Shown here piece by piece: positions 1-8,120 of a DNA stretch of 14,073 nt; position 1 is the first letter of the stretch; every line of letters starts with the position of its first letter. The position numbers were made by a program, and so were the translations under genes. The notes beneath the pieces were generated by a model, which ran no database searches, was not told the DNA's origin, and saw only the letters and a list, made by a program, of their open reading frames with translations. The DNA is from JBJEQG01 sp051881635 (GTDB lineage Bacteria; Bacillota; Clostridia; Oscillospirales; Acutalibacteraceae): positions 1 through 14,073 of the forward strand of contig JBJEQG010000111.1 of the NCBI GenBank assembly GCA_051881635.1, read 5' to 3'.

Positions 1-2393
1 GAATTTTCCGCCCATTCCTTGATATAATGCAAAATACCTTCAACGATATTATGACCGCCGTGAATGGCACAGAAATAAAGCACCCATTTCTTTTTGGCGG
101 ACGCACCGTCATCAAGCCATGCCGAAAAAACATCGCCGGCAAAGCGGTTCAATTCTTCCTGATTTAATTCCTGTACCAGGAAAGTTGCGTTTGCACTGAT
201 ACCGAGTGTATCCATACCCGCATAGCACAGTAAAAGAGCCTGCATATAATCTGTTCCTGCCAAATTGCCGTTGCTCAAATGTACGCTGTCATTCAGATTA
301 TTGTTATACAGCCATGCGACCTTTTGATTTCTTCCATTTCTGAGTAATGTTTCAACCAAAAGGAGGGGAGAGCTGTTTGTTTCCAAAGTGTCGTAATCAA
401 AAGCACTGTTGATTTTATCAAGCAGTTTGGCATTTTTCTCTTTTTGGCTCATTTCTTCCAGAATGTCCTTATAGTTTCCCGCACCCCACATAATGAGAAT
501 ATCCACGCCGGCTTCACGCACAGAAACTTTTTTGGCTTTCAAAAGCTCCAAAACATCGGGTTCATATTCCTTGTGTTTGCTGACAGCCTCAGCCGCTGCA
601 CGGCGAACCTCTTTTGATGTATCTTTGAACATCTCAAAAAGATAATCTTTGTTTGCACCGTCCTGATTTGTTGCGTCCAGATAATCAACATACACTGAGC
701 GGATAATGACATCACCGCCGTTAGGACAGAAGATATGGTAATCTTCATGGTTGACATCATGTAGCTCAACCATTTTTTGTACAAGAGCCTTTTTAAATTT
801 AGTCATGGATTCATTGTCCCAACAATGCTCAAATACAGATTCATAGCAGAAGAAACGCTCTTCAAGCATGAGGTTTTCGCTGACCAACGCATCAATAAAT
901 TCCGCATAACTATCAAAAAAGTCAGTTGATAACTGCCAAACGGCATTCAAGGATTGATAGGATTTCAATACTAAATATCGTTTTTTGAAATCGGGGTGAC
1001 AGTCGAAACAAGCCTTTAAAAGTTTGCGGTTTGTCAGAAAACGGGTGTCTTTCAGTTTGCCACGGAAATTTTCCAGACACTTCGCTGAAACTTCACCATA
1101 CAGATATTGCTTAATCAAGTCTTTGCACGCTTTTGCATCACGGACTTCGGAGTCCATCACTAATTTTATAACACCTTTCCCTAAATCCACTTTTGTATCA
1201 CGAATTTCCATGTCAATCACTAACTTTAAAACATCTTTCCCGAAATCCAAATGATAGGTTTCAATCGCAGTCGGGTTTACCGTTTCCAAAATTTTATACA
1301 TCATCGGATAACAGTCGCAAAGGCTTGTATTATTACAGTAAACTTTTGTGGAGAGCATGGTGTCAACATATTCTTTCGGATATTTTTTGGCTATTGCCGT
1401 CAGGAACAGATTGATATTATCCGTAAGGTTCTGAAACACTTTGTATGTTCCCCAAATTTCTTTAAAAAAAAGCTGTAAACAATCCAAAACAAAATCCTTG
1501 TCCCTTTGAAAATTCAAAATGTCCAAAAAATCGTCCATGCTTTTTTCCAGATATTCAGGCGAGATAAAATTCAAAACCTTGCGGAGAAATTCCTTTAAAG
1601 TAAAGCGTTTTTGATTTAAAATTCCCTCTTTAAGGCTCATATCATGGTGATAGGTCATAAAAGAGTATATCATAACCATGTCAAGTTCCGAAGCAGAGTT
1701 TAATTTCTTTTTGTCAAGGACATATTTATGCAAAGACTTAATGCCCTCACGCACTTTCTCAGCCAAAACACGATTATCGTCCGTAATTTCCATTATTGGT
1801 TCTAAACAATGCAAAGCTGATGTATATAAAAGAATTTTAGCGTCTGTATATTCTTCGTGACAAAAATCTGCCGCCTTAAAGCAAACGAGCGGCTGACTTT
1901 TTGCCATATCAAGCAGGCTGTTACTCAGATTAGCGTTTCTGTGAGTAGTATAAGTATTTGTTCCTGTCGCCACAAGAGCGGCAATTTTAGCGTGTGCATC
2001 TTCAAGACTGTATTTCAGCGAGAAAGCATAGATTAGATTTTCTTTAAAGGGAACTTTAACCTCAGGGGATATAATCATGCTGTTCATATTAACTTCAAGC
2101 ATAAAGCAGGCAGTATTTTCTCCCAAAGCGTCCAAGAACAGAACATAGCGTGCAAAATATTCGCTGTGTGCCTCCTGATGTTTGCTTACCCAATCGGTTG
2201 ACATATTGGAGCGGCTGTAATTTTTCAGATTTTGAAACTTTATCCCCTCCAAAAGGCTTAAATCCATTTCTTTGGAAAAGTCAAAGAATTTTTCGGCAAT
2301 TTCAAAGTTTTCTTTATCAATATCCGATAGAATACGCAAAATTTCTTTTGCGGCGAGTAAATTTTTTTCGGATTTCTTGTCCATTAAATTCAT
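1..2393 (-). CDS. Long DUF4132 (MolR/YehI-like) protein, C-terminus beyond window
   Basis: I read one open frame of 797 codons from ATG at 2393 to the left edge with no stop. An AAGGAGG ribosome binding site at 2401-2407 overlaps the stop of the preceding gene. The product aligns almost throughout with the neighbouring short DUF4132 protein, including the start (MNL...EKNL) and the stretch at the left edge ending HYIKEWAEN. The missing part should therefore be the DUF4132 domain, for an estimated total near 1190 residues, close to what I recall for E. coli YehI. Unlike the short copy it has an extra segment of about 335 residues (roughly 310-645). This contains a 20-residue tandem duplication (about 378-418) and HEAT-like helical repeats (about 594-640, with EVRRAAAEAV and VSVREAGVDI). 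It is the last operon gene visible. The molecular function of the family is unknown; a helical scaffold role is inference. Confidence 0.85.
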   Translation of the reverse strand, partial: MNLMDKKSEKNLLAAKEILRILSDIDKENFEIAEKFFDFSKEMDLSLLEGIKFQNLKNYSRSNMSTDWVSKHQEAHSEYFARYVLFLDALGENTACFMLEVNMNSMIISPEVKVPFKENLIYAFSLKYSLEDAHAKIAALVATGTNTYTTHRNANLSNSLLDMAKSQPLVCFKAADFCHEEYTDAKILLYTSALHCLEPIMEITDDNRVLAEKVREGIKSLHKYVLDKKKLNSASELDMVMIYSFMTYHHDMSLKEGILNQKRFTLKEFLRKVLNFISPEYLEKSMDDFLDILNFQRDKDFVLDCLQLFFKEIWGTYKVFQNLTDNINLFLTAIAKKYPKEYVDTMLSTKVYCNNTSLCDCYPMMYKILETVNPTAIETYHLDFGKDVLKLVIDMEIRDTKVDLGKGVIKLVMDSEVRDAKACKDLIKQYLYGEVSAKCLENFRGKLKDTRFLTNRKLLKACFDCHPDFKKRYLVLKSYQSLNAVWQLSTDFFDSYAEFIDALVSENLMLEERFFCYESVFEHCWDNESMTKFKKALVQKMVELHDVNHEDYHIFCPNGGDVIIRSVYVDYLDATNQDGANKDYLFEMFKDTSKEVRRAAAEAVSKHKEYEPDVLELLKAKKVSVREAGVDILIMWGAGNYKDILEEMSQKEKNAKLLDKINSAFDYDTLETNSSPLLLVETLLRNGRNQKVAWLYNNNLNDSVHLSNGNLAGTDYMQALLLCYAGMDTLGISANATFLVQELNQEELNRFAGDVFSAWLDDGASAKKKWVLYFCAIHGGHNIVEGILHYIKEWAEN
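1138..1257 (-). repeat. 60-base in-frame tandem duplication inside the long DUF4132 gene
   Basis: Two adjacent 60-base units (1138-1197 and 1198-1257) match at roughly three quarters of positions. Each encodes 20 residues of the pattern D(F/L)GK(D/G)V(L/I)KLV(I/M)D followed by an EIRD or EVRD motif. The period is exactly 20 codons, so the frame is kept. The short paralogue lacks this segment. It looks like an old local duplication of one helical unit. Confidence 0.8.
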
Positions 2394-2405
2394 GTTTTTT
2401 CCTCC

Positions 2406-4943
2406 TTATTCTTCATCAGTCTTTTTGATAAGACTTTCGATTTGTGCTAAAATTTCGCTGAAATAGCGAGGATTTACGGTTTCAAGTTTAAAGGAACGGG
2501 CGTCATCAGGTTCATCATAAACATAGCTGCCTCTTTTAACACTACCGGGACAATAGAAACGAATACTCTCAATTTCCACATCGTCATTGTCATCATCGCC
2601 ATACGCAGAAACATACATACCCGAAGAAGTCAGCTCAACCGCATTTCCGAAAAGTGTGACAGTGTCTTTTTCCCTAACACGCTTTGTGATATCTTCACGA
2701 TAAAAGTTGTAAAAGAATCCGGACTCCTGAACCGAATTTTTATACCAGCCCCATTTTGTCAGGTGTGACAACAGTGTAACTGCCTTGATTTTTTTGTCTT
2801 TGTAGCGGAGAACCTCAAATTTGCCAATTTCGTCCTCTTGTACTCTGTAAATGAGGCGTTCCAACTGTTTAATCGGCTGAACAATCTCATAGTCACTTAA
2901 CTGTTCTTTCCAAGCTTTTAGTTCATCTTCACTCAAATCAATCGGGTGTACCAAACCGATTATGCAGTTTTCGGGAATTTTATATTCGTCCTCATTAGCT
3001 GTATTAAAACTGCCGTCCTCCATGTAGCGAAAAGTTTGTGTCAATCTGTCATTTTCATAAACCGCCCAAACTAAGCCAATCGCAAAACTGTGCATAATAG
3101 GATTTTTAACAAACAGGTTTGTCCAAGCCTCAACGCTCCAACGGCGATCGGCAAGCAAAGCCGTTTCCAAATGTAGCTTTTGCATGGCAATTGTATTTTT
3201 TAACTGTTTCTTCAACATCTTAAAATCATCATTGGATTTTTTTGCAATTTCGGCTATATCTTTTTTGGCAGGGGCAGGCAGTCTTTTAAGTTTTTTGTTG
3301 TTTTCGTCATAAATTTCCAACTCTAAGGTTGGGGAAAGATAGACCTTAAATTGCCTTGTGCCGTAATCAAAGATACATTCTCTGTTTTCGTCAAAACCGA
3401 GGTTCGGTACAAGACGGTCGCCCAATTCTCCGCTTGTTATATCCAAAACATCTGCCGCACGCTCTAATGCTTGTACAGCGGCATTTTTGACCTGTTTGGA
3501 TTTACAGTGATGTGCCAGATTATCAATACCTGTCAAAGCCTCAGAAGTGCCGTTAAGAGCCAATGCTTTGACCGCCTCAGCCGCAATTACGCCACGAGAA
3601 TTTTCCGCCCATTCTTTAATATAATGCAAAATGCCCTCAACGATATAATGACCGCCGTAAATGGAACAGAAATAAAGTACCCATTTATTTTTTGTGGACG
3701 CACCGTCATCAAGCCATGCCGAAAAAACATCTCCGGCAAAACGGTTTAAATCTTCTTGATTGAGTTTTTCCGCAAGTCGCTTGGCAGGTTCACTCTGTTT
3801 AAGTGTGTCAAAATTCGCATAACACATCAAAAGAGCCTGCATATAATTTGTTCCCGCCAAATTACCGTTGTTCAAATGTACATAGTCATTCAAATGATTG
3901 TCATAAAGCCACGAAATTTTCTGCTTTTTTCCGCTTCGGAGCAATATTTCAATCAAAAGTAGGGTATGACTGTCCATTTCCGAATTTTCCTTATCATCAC
4001 TGTTAATTTCATGGGTAGGTTTGGTGCTTTTTTCTTTTTCGCTCATTTCCTCCAAAACAAGTTTTAAGCACCCCAAAGAAAAATAATCCCCGTTTTCTTG
4101 AAAATTCAAAATGTCAAAAAGGTCGTCCATGCTTTTTTTTAAATAATCGGGTGAAATAAAATTCAAAACTTTGCAAAGAAATTGATATAACATGGAACTG
4201 GTTTGATTTAAAATTTCCTTTTTAAAGCTTATATCATGGTGATAGACCATAAAACAGTATATTATGACCGTATCCAATGCCTTAATGGAGCATAAATTTT
4301 TCTGCATAAATATATATTGGTGCAAATCTTGAATTATTTTACTCATTTCCTCTGCCAAAGCACGATTATCGTCTGTCACTTCGGTTATCGGTTCTAAATA
4401 ATGCAGAGCCATTACATATAAAAGCATTTTAGTGTCTTTACATTTTTCATAACAAAACGCCTTTGCCGCCTTAAAACAAGCGAGCGGTTGAGCTTTTGCC
4501 ATATCAAAAAGTTCATGGCTGAGATTAACAGTATAGTCATTTGTTTCTGTCGCCATAAGGGCGGCAATTTTGGCTTGTATATCTTCAAAGCTGTATTTCA
4601 GCGAAAAGGCATGGGTTAGATTTTCTTTCATCTCAGACGATAAATTTATATTAAATCCGAGCATAAAATAGGCGGTATTTTTTCCCAGAGCGTCCAAAAA
4701 CAGAATATAGCGTGTCAAATATTCGTTGTGCGGTTCTTGGTGTTTGTTCACCCAATCAACAGATATATTAGAGTGGCTGTAAAATTGCAAATTTTGAAAC
4801 TTTATTTTCTCCAAAAGACTTAAATTCATTTCTTTGGAAAAGTCAAAGAATTTTTCGGCAATCGCAAAGTTTTCCTTGTCAATATCCGAGAGGATAGACA
4901 AAATTTCTTTTGTGGCAGACAGATTTTTTTCCGTTAAATTCAC
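2406..4943 (-). CDS. Short DUF4132 (MolR/YehI-like) protein with internal deletion
   Basis: A DUF4132-family protein of 845 residues. I chose the GTG start at 4943: it has GGAGG seven bases upstream (4951-4955) and gives MNLTEKNL, which aligns with the start of the downstream paralogue. A GTG at 4979 would add 12 residues, remove the good ribosome binding site and overlap the previous gene. Residues about 447-500 look like HEAT-type helical repeats. The DUF4132 core follows, with RRWSVEAW near 600 and IGLVHPIDL near 664, and the family-like C-terminus (NPRYFSEIL) lies close to the end. Relative to the paralogue, about 335 residues are missing at a junction near residue 298-300 (4045-4051). 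The gene is 22 bases downstream of the SWIM gene and 12 bases upstream of its paralogue. MolR was once linked to molybdate regulation, but the biochemical role is not established. It could be a functional short isoform or a decaying duplicate; the intact frame favours the former. Confidence 0.87.
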   Translation of the reverse strand: MNLTEKNLSATKEILSILSDIDKENFAIAEKFFDFSKEMNLSLLEKIKFQNLQFYSHSNISVDWVNKHQEPHNEYLTRYILFLDALGKNTAYFMLGFNINLSSEMKENLTHAFSLKYSFEDIQAKIAALMATETNDYTVNLSHELFDMAKAQPLACFKAAKAFCYEKCKDTKMLLYVMALHYLEPITEVTDDNRALAEEMSKIIQDLHQYIFMQKNLCSIKALDTVIIYCFMVYHHDISFKKEILNQTSSMLYQFLCKVLNFISPDYLKKSMDDLFDILNFQENGDYFSLGCLKLVLEEMSEKEKSTKPTHEINSDDKENSEMDSHTLLLIEILLRSGKKQKISWLYDNHLNDYVHLNNGNLAGTNYMQALLMCYANFDTLKQSEPAKRLAEKLNQEDLNRFAGDVFSAWLDDGASTKNKWVLYFCSIYGGHYIVEGILHYIKEWAENSRGVIAAEAVKALALNGTSEALTGIDNLAHHCKSKQVKNAAVQALERAADVLDITSGELGDRLVPNLGFDENRECIFDYGTRQFKVYLSPTLELEIYDENNKKLKRLPAPAKKDIAEIAKKSNDDFKMLKKQLKNTIAMQKLHLETALLADRRWSVEAWTNLFVKNPIMHSFAIGLVWAVYENDRLTQTFRYMEDGSFNTANEDEYKIPENCIIGLVHPIDLSEDELKAWKEQLSDYEIVQPIKQLERLIYRVQEDEIGKFEVLRYKDKKIKAVTLLSHLTKWGWYKNSVQESGFFYNFYREDITKRVREKDTVTLFGNAVELTSSGMYVSAYGDDDNDDVEIESIRFYCPGSVKRGSYVYDEPDDARSFKLETVNPRYFSEILAQIESLIKKTDEE
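4045..4051 (-). other. Deletion junction in the short DUF4132 gene
   Basis: Gene-strand AGGAAAT here corresponds to two copies of AAGAAAT in the long paralogue, at 1456-1462 and 451-457. Sequence on one side of the junction matches the paralogue beyond 1462, and sequence on the other side matches it below 451. Removing the 1005 bases between the two copies gives the short arrangement and keeps the frame (335 codons). Confidence 0.7.
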
Positions 4944-4965
4944 TGTTTTTCCTCCGTATTTGGTT

Positions 4966-6987
4966 TCATTCTTCTTCACACATCAGATTGTTAATTGCCT
5001 GACGGATTTCGGTTTTTTGTATGCCGACCAAAAGATATTGATGAATTTCCGTAAGTAAACGCACAATGTTTGTGTTGTCATTGTCATAGGTATGATTTCT
5101 TTGGATAAAGCAGTTATAAAGTGCGTCCAGCTTTTGGTTCAGACGGTTTAATCCGCATTTTTGACATTCAAGGGCATATTCTTGAATAGAATCGTATAAA
5201 TCAAATGAATTGATACCGCACTGCATAATATCGCCCAAAGTCTTTTGAATATCATGGAACAATTCCGCAAAATAACCATAGTCTGTATCATTACCTTCAA
5301 GCCTTTGAATTTCTTTTTCTTCCAAAGACGGTGAAAGGGTGATTGTATTGAAAACGGCGATAGGGAACAGATAGCATTTTTCATGTTCAATGTAAAGCCG
5401 TCCAAAGAAAACATAGGTATCTTTCGTATTTTCGACAATGTTCCCACATAAAGCTCGAAAAGTATCAAAGAAATTTTTATCACTGCTGCGGTAGTGTAGC
5501 TGTATGGTTATTCTCTGTCCCAAAGTGTCCTCAATAATTAAGCGGTGTGCTTGTCCGATTGTGTCCGAAACTGATTGAATGTATTTTTTGGGAGAGAGAA
5601 AAACCAGGCGTTCCGTTTCCGTTTCGTTTGTAGAAGAAAAGACATCTTCTATCATTTTTTTGAAGTCCGTATAAACACAGTCCCGAACCTCAGAAAGGTT
5701 CAGTTGCTCAGTCGGTTCGGTCAATTCGCCCGTTGTTTCACCCGATGAAGAAATTTTGCTTCCCGATAGTTTCGGATTTTTCAGGCGGATTTGAAACTTC
5801 ATCATTTCATCAACATTAACGCCCAAACCCCATGGAGCATTATAAAGCGGTCGAACTTTCCTTGTGTCATAAAAAGACGGTCTGATATTGGAATAGGAGA
5901 AAAATCGCTGAGGACTTTCGGTATCCTTGTTCAGAAAATAATAGATTTCACCCTCATATCCCGATACAGAGGAAAATTCCCTTTTGGCAATCGGTATTAA
6001 CGCCAAATCGTCCGAAACGGTATATGTACTTTTCATCTCGCCCAAAAGCGGCAGAAGTGTGTCATTATTGTCCGCCTTTAAGATTTTTTTTGCCAAAACA
6101 ATGCAGTCCAAAATCAGGGCAAAAAGCATATCGGAACGAAATTCAGGAGCGTGTTTTAAATAGCCGTCCAAACGGTTTCCCATTTCACGCAACAGGCGTT
6201 CCAAATCCGCCAATCGGTTGTTATGGCATAGGATAGCCATACTTTCCGTTTGTTCGGCGGTATCGTCCGAAAGCCGCACCAAACCGCCCGATAAGATATT
6301 TGAAAGAAATTTAAAGACGGTTTCCGCTGTATGATGAATGATTGGAATGTTCAAAGCCGCCGTTTGTGTCGGTGTTTTCAAAGTGTCCAAAGTTACGATT
6401 TTTTTGTTGAATTGCCAAGCCAAAATTGCCGCCGCCTTGTGCTGACAAAGTTCCTTGCTGTGGCAGGTACAGGTTGAATGTTCAAGCGGATAGACTAAAC
6501 GCACATTTATATTATCTTTCGGAAAGCTGACCGACAAAATAGAGCTTTCCGAAAATTGCGGCAGACGATTTTTTTCCATATCCGTTATAAAAGCGGCATA
6601 GTAGCTTTTCTTCATGGCTTTTTGTAATGTTTTGAGCGGAAAGGCGGATAATTCGTCTTTCAGTTCCGGCTGTAATTCTTTTGGTTCATCAGCCGTTTCG
6701 GTGTCTTTTTTCTCAGATGAAGTTTTATTTTGTTTCAGCCAGAGAATAGCCGTAATAATATGTCGGCAAATGCTTCTTGACGGACAAGAGCATTTGCTTT
6801 CACCCAACGGAACAACGATTGTACATTTTTCTTCCGCCACTGTCATTTCAGCAGAGTTTTCGCCATATTCGGCAGAAATTTCCGCCTCTTGCAAATCCTT
6901 ATAAGAGCGTTTGAGGATACCCTTGTTGCTCAGTCCAATGAGATAATCGTCATCGGCATTTTCTAATGCATCAATTAACGCCTGCAT
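4966..6987 (-). CDS. SWIM zinc-finger protein with two SWIM motifs (YehQ-like)
   Basis: A protein of 673 residues with two SWIM-type motifs of the form CxCx(n)CxH. The first uses C66, C68, C74 and H76. The second uses C173, C175, C181 and H183. Both sit at the end of a beta-hairpin-like stretch and are followed by a hydrophobic helix, as in the family. SWIM domains bind zinc and are thought to contact DNA or proteins. The rest (about 210-673) has no motif I can name; a lone CxxC (CQKC) lies near residue 610. The ATG at 6987 follows a GAGGGTG-type ribosome binding site, 14 bases after the VWA stop. The C-terminus ends 22 bases before the chosen DUF4132 start. Its place in this operon matches the SWIM protein of the E. 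coli yeh cluster, so it is probably the nucleic-acid or partner recognition subunit (inference). Confidence 0.88.
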   Translation of the reverse strand: MQALIDALENADDDYLIGLSNKGILKRSYKDLQEAEISAEYGENSAEMTVAEEKCTIVVPLGESKCSCPSRSICRHIITAILWLKQNKTSSEKKDTETADEPKELQPELKDELSAFPLKTLQKAMKKSYYAAFITDMEKNRLPQFSESSILSVSFPKDNINVRLVYPLEHSTCTCHSKELCQHKAAAILAWQFNKKIVTLDTLKTPTQTAALNIPIIHHTAETVFKFLSNILSGGLVRLSDDTAEQTESMAILCHNNRLADLERLLREMGNRLDGYLKHAPEFRSDMLFALILDCIVLAKKILKADNNDTLLPLLGEMKSTYTVSDDLALIPIAKREFSSVSGYEGEIYYFLNKDTESPQRFFSYSNIRPSFYDTRKVRPLYNAPWGLGVNVDEMMKFQIRLKNPKLSGSKISSSGETTGELTEPTEQLNLSEVRDCVYTDFKKMIEDVFSSTNETETERLVFLSPKKYIQSVSDTIGQAHRLIIEDTLGQRITIQLHYRSSDKNFFDTFRALCGNIVENTKDTYVFFGRLYIEHEKCYLFPIAVFNTITLSPSLEEKEIQRLEGNDTDYGYFAELFHDIQKTLGDIMQCGINSFDLYDSIQEYALECQKCGLNRLNQKLDALYNCFIQRNHTYDNDNTNIVRLLTEIHQYLLVGIQKTEIRQAINNLMCEEE

Positions 6988-7001
6988 ATTTTCACCCTCT
7001 T

Positions 7002-8120
7002 TCAGTTAATCATTTTTCCGATATAGTCGCTCAACTGTTCGGGAGTCATCGCTCCAACAAACGCTCCCAAGTTTGCCAACTTTTGTCCTAAATTTTTGTC
7101 ATAGGCAGGGTTAGCATCACGGTCTAATGCCGTCAGGAAAACCATTTTACTGCCGCCGCCGATAATGCCGGCACAGGTTTTCAGCAAATCGGACGGACTG
7201 CCGCCCTCATATAAATCTGTCACCGTTACGAATATTGTTTTGTGTGGATTTTCGCATAGACTTTCACAGTAGGAGAGAGCATTGTTAATGTCCGTACCGC
7301 CGCCCAACTGCATACCCATAAGTGTTTCAACGGGGTCGTCCACATAACCGCTCAGGTCAACAATATTTGTATCAAAGATAACAAGTTTCGTGTCGAGCAT
7401 AGGCAATTTTGCAAAGATACCCGCCATAATTGCACTGTAAATAACGGAGTCAAGCATAGAACCGCTTTCATCTACGGCAATAATCACACGCCAACAGTTT
7501 TGGCGTTTCGTGCGGCTGTTGAAATAGATATTTTTCAGCACAAGTCGTTGATTTTGTGTATCATAGTTTTTAAGATTGCGTTTAATTGTACGGTTTATAT
7601 CCAAATTGCGAATAGACTTAACGGAGGAGGGGAGATTGCGATTCAATTTTCCGAGCAAAGATTTTTGAATATCGCTTTCTATTTTTTTAGACAATTCCTC
7701 AACAACCGAGCGGATAATCCGTTTTGCCTCTTTGATGACATCATCTTTCATCAAGTGTTTAAACTGCAAAATCATCTTCAAAAGTTCCGTACTCGGTTCC
7801 ATTTTTTCAAGGATTTTTTTATCCGTCAAAAGTTCCGTCATTTTAAAATGGTCAAGAGCCTGTTTTTCCAAAATTTCAACTGTTTTTTGCGGAAAAAGTC
7901 GGCGAACCTTGCTAATCCATTCGGCAATATAAGGCTGTGAGCCTTCATTTCCACCCATAAGAGCGTCACCGTATTCCCGTCCATAAAGAAAATCCAAAGT
8001 ATTTTCCATATTTTCAAAGGATAATTCACCGCTCATACCGCCCGAAAAGTCAATATGGTTTTGGGCATTTTTGCCAAGGATTAACCGCCATTTGTTTAAA
8101 TTTTCCTGTTCTGTGTTCAT
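7002..8120 (-). CDS. VWA-domain protein, CoxE/YehP-like, partner of MoxR ATPase
   Basis: A protein of 372 residues with a C-terminal von Willebrand factor A domain from about residue 210. The metal-ion-dependent adhesion site is complete: D217, S219 and S221 (DESGS), T276 (GGGTD) and D302 (VTDLYEGG). The first 200 residues are mostly charged helices, as in CoxE-type proteins. There is no signal peptide or membrane segment, so it is cytoplasmic. The ATG at 8120 overlaps the upstream stop as ATGA and has a GGAGGAGG ribosome binding site, so translation is coupled to the DUF5682 gene. VWA proteins of this type pair with MoxR ATPases (compare RavA-ViaA, CbbQ-CbbO and NorQ-NorD) as the adaptor that binds the substrate. 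I am confident of the family; the target is unknown. Confidence 0.93.
   Translation of the reverse strand: MNTEQENLNKWRLILGKNAQNHIDFSGGMSGELSFENMENTLDFLYGREYGDALMGGNEGSQPYIAEWISKVRRLFPQKTVEILEKQALDHFKMTELLTDKKILEKMEPSTELLKMILQFKHLMKDDVIKEAKRIIRSVVEELSKKIESDIQKSLLGKLNRNLPSSVKSIRNLDINRTIKRNLKNYDTQNQRLVLKNIYFNSRTKRQNCWRVIIAVDESGSMLDSVIYSAIMAGIFAKLPMLDTKLVIFDTNIVDLSGYVDDPVETLMGMQLGGGTDINNALSYCESLCENPHKTIFVTVTDLYEGGSPSDLLKTCAGIIGGGSKMVFLTALDRDANPAYDKNLGQKLANLGAFVGAMTPEQLSDYIGKMIN

Noticed and set aside
539..784. Minus-strand ORF of 81 codons
   Set aside because: It lies in a different frame inside the long DUF4132 gene, whose frame is supported by the paralogue.
1024..2466. Several plus-strand ORFs of 60-92 codons opposite the DUF4132 genes
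   Set aside because: They are antisense to conserved coding sequence, are rich in Phe/Ser/Arg shadow composition, lack good ribosome binding sites, and some recur opposite both paralogues only because the genes are duplicates.
1..4980. Possible mobile element or CRISPR-like repeats because of the long direct repeats
   Set aside because: The repeats are two whole paralogous genes with no terminal inverted repeats, transposase or regular spacers.
7500..7940. Plus-strand ORF of 146 codons opposite the VWA gene
   Set aside because: It is antisense to the helical N-terminal half of the VWA protein; Phe-rich composition marks it as a shadow.
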